A program made the translations under genes and the position numbers. From positions 124,001 to 188,000 of the forward strand of contig CM073196.1 in the NCBI GenBank assembly GCA_037042915.1: a stretch of DNA of 64,000 bases, given 5' to 3'. This document shows positions 56,801-64,000 of the stretch, piece after piece (the stretch's first letter is position 1; each line of letters starts with the position of its first letter). The stretch is from Auricularia sp. M13 (taxonomy: Eukaryota > Basidiomycota > Agaricomycetes > Auriculariales > Auriculariaceae). The notes under the pieces were generated by a model, which was not told the DNA's origin, did no database searches, and saw only the letters and a program-made list of their open reading frames with translations.

Positions 56801-59800
56801 TCAAACTCCCCCCCCACCGCGCAGTCTACTGAAAAATGTACCTATCGTATATACAAATTCGAAGGCGATCGGAAATGCTAAGTCTAAGAGCCCGTTTTGC
56901 GCGCTGGCAGCGAGTCGGCACTCCCGGTTCCAGATCGCGAAGTACGTTTGCGTAAAGATAATGGCGTGTCGCTGAGACATGTAGCTGAGCGGGCGGCGTA
57001 TGCGCAGAAGACCTCGATTACCGCACTCGGCGGCGCTGGAGTTGACCTGCGTGAGTTCCGGGTCGTTCCGATAGCTGCTGATTTTGCAGCACTTGGAGCA
57101 GCGGCTGTGTCCTTCGCCGTGGAAGCCGTCGATCACAAAGCGGGTATTCTTGAAAAACCTCGGTTCGCGGAGCATGCAGTAGTGGGCCAGCGCGCACGCG
57201 AAGTCGTACACAACGGTCTTCGGCGGATCGGTCCAGCGGGTAAACAGCGCCGAGAACACGTCGTTGCGACCCTCACCAGTTGGGATACAGTGAAACCCGA
57301 GGCAGACCAAGTGCGGACACCAAGCAGCCATCAAACCACCGGTCTGCCCGCTGATGCCGTAGGCCTCGAAGTACTTGGAACAACCTATACCGCCCGCGCC
57401 GGCATCCGTTATGACCGATCGGTCAACCTTCTTGTCGCCGGGCAGATGCGGGTATTCCGGTCGAACTCGCACCTGAGGGCGACCGTAAAAGCATCCTGTC
57501 TACAACACATTAGTCTCATCTATCTTTGTATAACGGAACAAACTAACCTCCTCCCACTGATCTTCATGTTCAGTGGGCACTCCGGTTCGAACTCGTGATC
57601 ACTCAAACTGGCCGACACACGCATTGCGCGACGCCTAACGAATTCCACAACACCGCGAAGTGTTGAAGAGTATGAGCCTTTCTCCTTCCACTCCTGCTCA
57701 GCGACAGCACCGATGGCTGGGACAGTACGCCGCAGAACGTCTGCTGCGACAGCCTCGTTCTTCTCGAGGCTGAGCAGCGCTACCCATGTCGGCGCAGGCG
57801 TGAAGAGCAGGACAGATTCGTAGGCAAGCACCTACTCGAGGCGTCAATATTGCGCGTAACATCTCATGATGTGCCACGCACCTGGTTGAGTAACTCGAGA
57901 TACGGCTTGCGCGCCTGCTCGTCGGGCTCGTAGTTTGGCGTCACGAAGAACTCGAACATTGCACCCAAAGATGGATTGACGAGACGAAGCTCCTGGGCAA
58001 TGCCCGGGAGGCTGGCTCGCATTGCGCTGTCAACTGTGTCGCGTTTCGAGAGACGAACGTCGGTTGCGCGGACAGCTCGGACTACGTCGACATCGGCATC
58101 TGGCACAGCGCGCCCACTGTCGTCTTCGTCGACGTTGTATGATATCCCGTCAATCGCCGAAGAGTTGGCCTTTGTCAGACCCTGGCGCCATCGAACAGCA
58201 CGCTGCCCGCGCTGTCGGGCATTACCCCAGACTACGGATACAGACTCGATAGGCGTCCTGACCGTGTGCCGCACCGGCGCGCCAGGCAGAATCGTTGTCG
58301 GCGGCATCAGCGTCGATGTCCGGTGCTTCTTGTCGAATCCAGCAGTGACACCGTCAAAGATAACCGTCGGCGGATCGGGACCACAAGTGGTGCAAAGAAA
58401 ACTGTCGCCAAGCTGCTGGATTCGACGGAACGAGAACCAGGCTTTCCGGAATGTGTCATCGGAGACGAACGGGACGGGACTTCCGTGCTCCATGTATGCA
58501 CGCGAGACAACAGTGGCGTGCGCGTGAAACGGAAATTCGTGAGCCGTGAACGACGACAAGAAACCGTTTAAGAGTTCGTGTGTGTAGATGCTGCAGTTAT
58601 TGAAGTTGAAAAGGCCGAGCTCACGCAAGTCCGGACCCGCATAAACACGCGTCCGCGGGCACGAGCGACAGTCCTGGACCTCCACCTGCGCCCTCCATGC
58701 GCGTTGAGACCCGTAGATGGTACATTCCATGGTCCGCACCGCCGAGTCCCGCTGCCGCACAGCACCACAGCAACATCGTGCCTCCGCCCGATGCGAAGAA
58801 CCTCGGGCACAGGGTACACGAGCGGAAAGGACGGTGCTGTGTCAGTAGGCAGACGACACCACTGAGGAGGCCCGACAGGCAAGCCCGACACGCTGCGCTC
58901 CTCGAGTTTCTCGGCATTGCTGCGTTCGTCGACTGCAAATCTGTGAGAATCAGGACGCGCGGATTGTGGATCTCTTACTTTTCCGCCGCTCATCCTGCTG
59001 TGATTGCTCGACCACATCCTCCTCTGTCACAGTAGCAGCCAGCTCGTCTGACTCGACATTATCCCGGTCGTATTTTTGCTCTGCGCTGCAGCAGCGCGCG
59101 GCGAATCTTGCCAATATGATGACAGTTTGGCGAGCGATCGCGGCTGCACGCCCAGGTTCCCGTATCGCACGATGTTCCGACATGGGTTACGATGGTGGGC
59201 GGCCCGTCTTTTGCGAGCGATGCAAAGGTCCACTGCGGCAGTCCGGTACTTGATTCAGAGCACGACTCCAGCGGGACGAAGTCGCTTTGTACTATAACCA
59301 GCTGGTTTCAGCAATACATCATCATACTTGTGTACTGCTCACATTGTTCGCACAGCACCACAAATGGTGGAGGCGACGGATCGATCACGACGCGGACATG
59401 CACACACTCAGCCACCGACTTGAAATCGGGGCAAGAGCAATAGTATTTCACGCTGCCATTTAACTCGGGTTCCCGCGCACGATGACCCAGCCATGAACTC
59501 CAGGATGTACTTGACAAGCCTCAAAGTCGAACAGCTGAGCGACCCATGTTTTCCGGTCGAGCTGCGCGAAGACAACCGTCCTCTCGTCAACCAGGTCACG
59601 ATACATCGGATAGAGCTGGTCGACGGGAACACGAGAACGGGCAGCCGTCTTGCGCAGAACAGCACGGCCCGCAGCCCTGCTAGGCGTCTGACTGGGCCCA
59701 GGCATCCCCGTCTCCTTCGCGGGCGTCGTGGGCCCGCCCGAAGCATGGTGAGCCGTCGCCGTCGCCGTCAGCGACGGCGTTGTCGACCCACTCGTCCCTG

Positions 59801-59921
59801 CGACAGGTGCACGAGCCTTTTTGCTCGGGCTTTGCGCCAGCAACAGCGCGCTTTCCTCGTCTTCATCTATTACATGTCTTTTTTTTCCGCGGGCCTTAGG
59901 AGGCAGCCCTTCACGAAACAT
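56801..59921 (-). mobile_element. CxC5/CxC6 KDZ-associated transposase relic
   Basis: Recognisable pieces in order on the minus strand: a basic N-terminus (59460-59921, with WVAQLFDFEACQVHPG), a SWIM-type zinc finger CSC-x8-CVH (about 59400), a PQWCRLPTD...VPEVLRI segment (about 58800), the long GPDLRELGLFNFNN...FVSDDTFRKAWFSF...CGPDP block (57864-58760), and the catalytic-like block with GFHCIPTGEGRNDVFSAL, VYDFACALAHYC, FVIDGFHGEGH, NSSAAECGN and RPLSYMSQ (56801-57472). These match the agaricomycete CxC5/CxC6 proteins described with KDZ DNA transposons. The pieces lie in different frames at several places not explained by introns, so the copy is decayed. Terminal repeats were not identified. 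The strongest two blocks remain open over 220-300 codons. Confidence 0.75.
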
Positions 59922-61254
59922 TGCACGACACCCGACACCACCTGGTGCCCAGCACTACACGGCCACAACTGTGGAAGGCGTGATGGCCGAGCTCCAGTGC
60001 CCGGCGGTCACAACTGTGAAGGCGCCGGGCTGTGGGCGGACGAGGGCGGGGAGATGGACAGGAAGGCGGATGGGGATGGCACGGACACTGGGAAAGGCTG
60101 GACGACGACCAAAAAAAAAACGTTAGCACGACCGGGCGCGACGACGCGCCCGGACACGCGGCATAGCGGCCCTGCTCACCTTAGCCCTCACGGAGAATGC
60201 GCTGTGGCGGGATTAGTGGACGGCGCGCGGCAAGTGCGCGTCGGGCGCACCGGGAGGTCGTCGACGCCGACGAAGACGGCGCAGCGCGGCGATCTTCAGC
60301 GCGCAAGCCGGCGACGGTGGGACGAGGAAGAGAGCGCAATGGCGGGACTTGAAACGCCGCTCGCGCTCAAGTCCGTTTCGAACCCCGCCGCAGGTAATAG
60401 CCGGCCGCGGGGTTGAAATGCCCCACCTTTCTTCCTCTGCTGGCCCGCCTTCACAGCTGTGACCGGGCAGCAGCGAGCACTGGGCCGCGCACTTGCACAG
60501 CTGTGCCTGCGCGGTGGGTGCTCGTGAGGAGGGAGGGGCACTTCCGTAGATAATAACTGCGCGGCCACGGCCCTGCGCGTCGACAACCCAGTACTGTAAT
60601 CTCGTATGTACCGGCCGCGCGTTCAGGTCAACGCCTGACGTGCGTCGCTCGCAGGGTGAATCTCTTGCCAGGTGATTTTCTTGCTCCGTGTTTATCTTGT
60701 TACGTGTTTTTCTTGCTCGATGTCTGCTCGTCGTTGGTGTTCTCCCTCCCTTATCCACGCTCTCCTCCACCATGTCTCGCTCTCCCATTCCGTTATCCGC
60801 TGTTTCATGCTCTCCTCTGCCCGCTCTCCCATTCCTCGCTGTCGTCGTCATCCTCCACCGTCAAATGTTGCTCTGGTGTATGTATCGTTGTCCTATTGTG
60901 TCTGCGCTCGAACAATGGTTTTTTCTCTGGGCTCAGGTGTGACTTAAAACAAATACCCAAGGTGAGCTGAAGTGAATTGAATGAAATAAAATTGATGGTG
61001 ACGCGGTACAGACTACCCGTTGTCGAAGCTGTCGTTCGCGCTCGCTGTCCATGTTAATGGCGCCGAGTACGGCCGTGCTTACGACTCGAGAGGCCGTGTG
61101 GGCCATACGAAGGTGGGTGGTGGGCGCCATCGCTGCAGCAGTGATTGACGCTGTGCAGCGTATCATTATTGTCTAAGTTATAGGCCGCGCTCGTCGCCCG
61201 TGCTCGAGGCGCCGAGGACGGCCTTGATTACGACGTGCTGCTCTACCTTGTGGC
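59922..61254. other. Intergenic, no gene recognised
   Basis: It contains a homopolymer A run at about 60110-60120 and pyrimidine-rich DNA at 60660-60880. A segment at about 61055-61120 (GGCGCCGAGTACGGCCGTGC...) is repeated imperfectly at 61207-61270, overlapping the end of the next gene. Confidence 0.4.
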
Positions 61255-62580
61255 CTACTTCGAAGGTGCGTACATCGCGTGCATCGCGTCCAGCTCCTCA
61301 CGAAGCTCACCGTTCTTCTTCTTCATGTCCTCATTCTCCTTCTCCATCGCCTCCATCCTCTCGCGCATCGCCTTCATCTTATCCTCATACGCCTTGTTTT
61401 TCTTCTCCACTTCCTTCGTGTACTGCTCGCGGAACGGTCTCAACTTCTCCAAGACGGTCTTCCTTACGTCATCGATCAGCTCCGGAACATCGCTCTCGAC
61501 CTGCTCGGAGTGCCAGGTGCGCATAATGCCCGAGCCCGTGCGAGGAAGGAAGACACAAAGTGCCCACCCGTTGGAGCGAGACGCAAGAGTATCAGCCTGC
61601 ATCGATGTCAGCGTTGGTCGATCGGACTGATGTACTGGATACCTTCTGCGCTACGGCTTGGAACATGCGCGGAATGCGCTTCGCCTTCTCGGCCTGGGTC
61701 GGATACTCGGCCTTGCGCAGGATGTTGCGCTCGAGATCTAGTCAACGTGAGTGAAGGAATCAAACCCCGGGCAACCACATTACTCACCGAGAGGCAGGAT
61801 GCCACGCGACGTTGCCTTCCAGCCGTTCTTCAGGCGATAAGTCGGACGTTTGGCCTTCTTAACCGCCTTCTTCGTCTCGTTGGGTATGACGGTGTCGGCG
61901 CTCATGGTCGTATTGGACGCGTCCACGAGAACGTCGACGTCCATGTCTTGCACGTCACCCCCGCGGGGTCCTTCGGTGGCGGGTATCTCGACCTGCTCAT
62001 CGGAGGGCTTCAGCCCCACCACGTCGTCCTCGTCGTCACTGTCGTGCACAACGTCGGCGGGCAAAAAATCTTGAAGCGTCTTGCCCTCGGGCAGCTCGAG
62101 GCCGGCAGCTGCGAGTGCGGCGAGGATCTGCTCGGGGTCGACGTCGCCGTCATTCTCGTCGATGGCGAGTCCCACTTCGCGGTCGATGCGCTGCGACTGG
62201 ATGTCGGTATGCGCAGCGAGGACAGTCTCCTCGAGCTCAGCCGCCTTTGCCGCAAGGGCCGTTGGCCCGTTCGGTCCCCTCTGCAACTTGTGAGGTCGCG
62301 TTTCATGCACAATCAACGTTCGCGAACATACCGCACAGTCCGTGGCTGCGTGTCCCTTCATGGGCGCGCCGCAACTCTTGCAGTGGGGCGATTTGCGGGC
62401 TGTTGGCGGCTTCGCAGGAGCGGTCGTGTCGGTCGTGCCAGTCGAGGACCGGGTGCCGCGCGTGCCGTGCGCTTTGTGCGACGGCGGCGGAGGTTCGTTC
62501 TCCTCTACATCCAGGTGAGCACACGCGGAATTAGAAGACGAGTTAGACATCGACTGACTGGTCTTCTTGCTTCGGGCCAT
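61255..62580 (-). CDS. Coiled-coil protein with CxxC zinc-binding candidate (409 aa)
   Basis: Exons 61788-62580, 61643-61737 and 61255-61596 (introns 50 and 46 nt), total 410 codons with the stop. N-terminus: Ser/Thr/Pro-rich, then CKSCGAPMKGHAATDCAVC (about residues 68-86), a CxxC-x6-H-x4-CxxC pattern suited to bind zinc. Middle: acidic region with an EQILAALAAAGLELPEGKTLQDFLP segment, then a Lys-rich stretch and WKATSRGILPL. C-terminus: a long charged coiled coil from KTVLEKLRPFREQY to the end (EKKNKAYEDKMKAMRERMEA). No enzyme domain is seen. The zinc motif plus coiled coil suggests a nuclear or scaffold protein, which is inference. A TATA box lies 76 nt upstream. It lies between a transposase relic and an unidentified gene. 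Confidence 0.7.
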
Positions 62581-62655
62581 GCAGTCTTGGTCTTCGTCGA
62601 GGACGGCGGGAAAGATGTTGGGACACGTTCAAGTGAGTCTCCTGGGGCCACCAGC

Positions 62656-62661
62656 TATATA
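62656..62661 (-). promoter_or_regulatory. TATA box of the coiled-coil gene
   Basis: TATATA on the minus strand, 76 nt before ATG 62580. Being palindromic it could also serve the plus strand, but no plus-strand gene starts within reach. Confidence 0.45.
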
Positions 62662-63529
62662 AGCCGATTTTCTTTTACTCGAGCGTGGGATTCTGTGGCC
62701 ACGCCGGCCGAAGAAGTCATGACCCCTTCACATGAGCCTTCTGGCCTTCATAGCCTCAGAGACTTCTTGCACTGATTGGCGTTAAAGCCCTATGCCCTAT
62801 CATGCTCTAATCCTTGTCTAATCCTGCACCCATGTATACTTGGCTGCCATCCATGTAGTTTTACAAAATATGGCAACTCGTACTGATACCTGTCTCAGAA
62901 AGCCTGGGCTTATGGGCAGCATGTCGGTACAGCTCGGTCCTATCTGTCTCTAATTGCCGTACGTCATGGAGGCACTCAACCGAGAGCTGATGAGCACTTA
63001 CGTTGCATCACACAGCCTCGGGAAACGGCACGGCCTGAAGTCCCAGGCCATTGCAAGTCTCGCGCTGCGAGGAACTACGAATACATAAGCCTCGTTCTGC
63101 CCATTTCACAATACAAAAACAGATGCAGTCTGTTATATTCCGAATGGGTGAGACTTCTCATGCCGTGCGGGAATGCCGGATTGACACCTCCCCAGTCACT
63201 GCTTCTCGTGGCGGTGTGCTTTACACGCACGCTGAGGCAGCGTCACATCTGCACACGGTCAGCACATCGGGCCAGCCGTAACGTCAGGGACTTACACTAA
63301 TATCCTGTCGTCTCATTCCAGATTCAACGCCTCGCGGTTTCGCTTTCTCAGCCCTATCGGCACACATCTCACCTCTCACCGCTACGATGTTCACTGACCG
63401 CCGTTCTGTGTCGTCTCCGATGGCTCTCAAGGCTTTGCGTTCGGCGCATCAACCTGGGAAGAAGCCCAACACACGATCCATCTCAGGTCGCAGCAAACGG
63501 CGGTGCCGAGTCCCTCGGAACAGCTCGAC
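62662..63529. other. Intergenic, promoter side of the last gene
   Basis: No gene is supported. A plus frame from 63387 (MFTDRR...) overlaps the next gene in another frame and could not be joined to it by a legal splice. Confidence 0.4.
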
Positions 63530-64000
63530 ATGGCCGACATCGCGCACGAGCGCACGCTGCGCGACTGCATGACGGCTTACGTCGAGCTCAGACGCGCGGC
63601 CCACCCAGACGAGTTCACCAACCCAAAAGACTGGCCGACGTACATCTGCGGTCCCTGGGAGCCCAAGCTGACCCTGCGCAACGTCCGGCCGCCGGTTTTG
63701 AAGCAGCTCATGTGTCCGCAGTGCGGGAGCACCGCGCCCCTCCTCCACACGTTTACTGGCCGCCAAGATCCCGGATGCACCTGGGTCAAGGTGCGAGTCT
63801 CTTTTTCACGGCGCTGCACTTGCACCGTACTGATTGAAAAACAGTGCATGAAGTGCAACGAGGTCGAAAACAGCGCGGGACGTGCAACCGGCGATATCAC
63901 CAAAACGCCGCAAGTCGTCGATTCCTATGGTCCTTTCGCTGTGTACGACCGCGACAAGTTCGAATTTCGAGTGTGGGTGACGAGGCTCGCTTCAGAGCGA
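63530..64000 (+). CDS. Unidentified cysteine-containing protein, partial at window end
   Basis: ATG 63530 opens a frame of 87 codons to a GT donor at 63791; the 54-nt intron ends at 63844 and the frame continues to the window edge. Visible features: a WPTYICGPWEPK segment, then CPQCGST, a second group CTWVKCMKCNE (completed by splicing) and a VDSYGPFAVYDRDKFEFRVW region. The paired CxxC motifs suggest a zinc ribbon. The frame is also open upstream of the ATG to about 63400, so the true start may be in an earlier exon. I do not recognise the family. Confidence 0.5.
   Translation, partial: MADIAHERTLRDCMTAYVELRRAAHPDEFTNPKDWPTYICGPWEPKLTLRNVRPPVLKQLMCPQCGSTAPLLHTFTGRQDPGCTWVKVRVSFSRRCTCTVLIEKQCMKCNEVENSAGRATGDITKTPQVVDSYGPFAVYDRDKFEFRVWVTRLASER

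Noticed and set aside
63387-63572. 61-codon plus frame starting MFTDRR
   Set aside because: It overlaps the last gene in another frame, and no legal splice joins the two in phase.

Overview
The window reads as nuclear DNA of a mushroom-forming basidiomycete (Agaricomycetes). The genes are cut by many 44-60 nt GT-AG introns, several with a CTGAC/CTGAT-like branch site. The chitin synthase is of fungal type. The mobile DNA is typical of agaricomycetes: a CxC5/KDZ-associated transposase relic and a large P-element-like transposase family. All gene models below were spliced by hand; where I call a gene intact, the exon lengths sum to a multiple of three.

Layout. Positions 1-8430 and 27597-37660 form two arms of a large imperfect inverted duplication. 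Left arm, in order: D1 block, AAA ATPase gene (2099-5327, intact), F-box/LRR-like gene FBX-1, a 54-residue secreted peptide gene SSP1, and repeat R. Right arm, in mirrored order: R, FBX-2, AAA pseudogene (31100-34322), an extra family member FBX-4, and D1. A third partial unit (R, SSP2, FBX-3) lies at 38975-41439 in the same orientation as the right arm. The R and AAA copies remain very similar, while the FBX and SSP copies have diverged strongly.

Between the arms lie a degenerate array of about 140-bp tandem units (11980-13400), a very well preserved DNA transposon (13986-19769) and a two-finger CCCH protein gene (20966-22952, minus). The transposon has identical 111-bp terminal inverted repeats, an 8-bp target duplication and an uninterrupted 1529-residue spliced product.

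Right of the arms are a complete 15-exon chitin synthase gene (42166-47832, minus), gene-poor repeat-rich DNA (47.8-53.5 kb), a small orphan gene (53539-54184), a damaged MYND zinc-finger gene (54642-56325, minus), a decayed CxC5/SWIM transposase relic (56801-59921, minus), a coiled-coil protein gene (61255-62580, minus) and the start of an unidentified cysteine-containing gene running off the end (63530-64000).

The chitin synthase, AAA ATPase and CCCH genes look like housekeeping or host genes. The most novel material is the P-like transposon and the duplicated, fast-diverging secreted-peptide plus F-box/LRR-like module.
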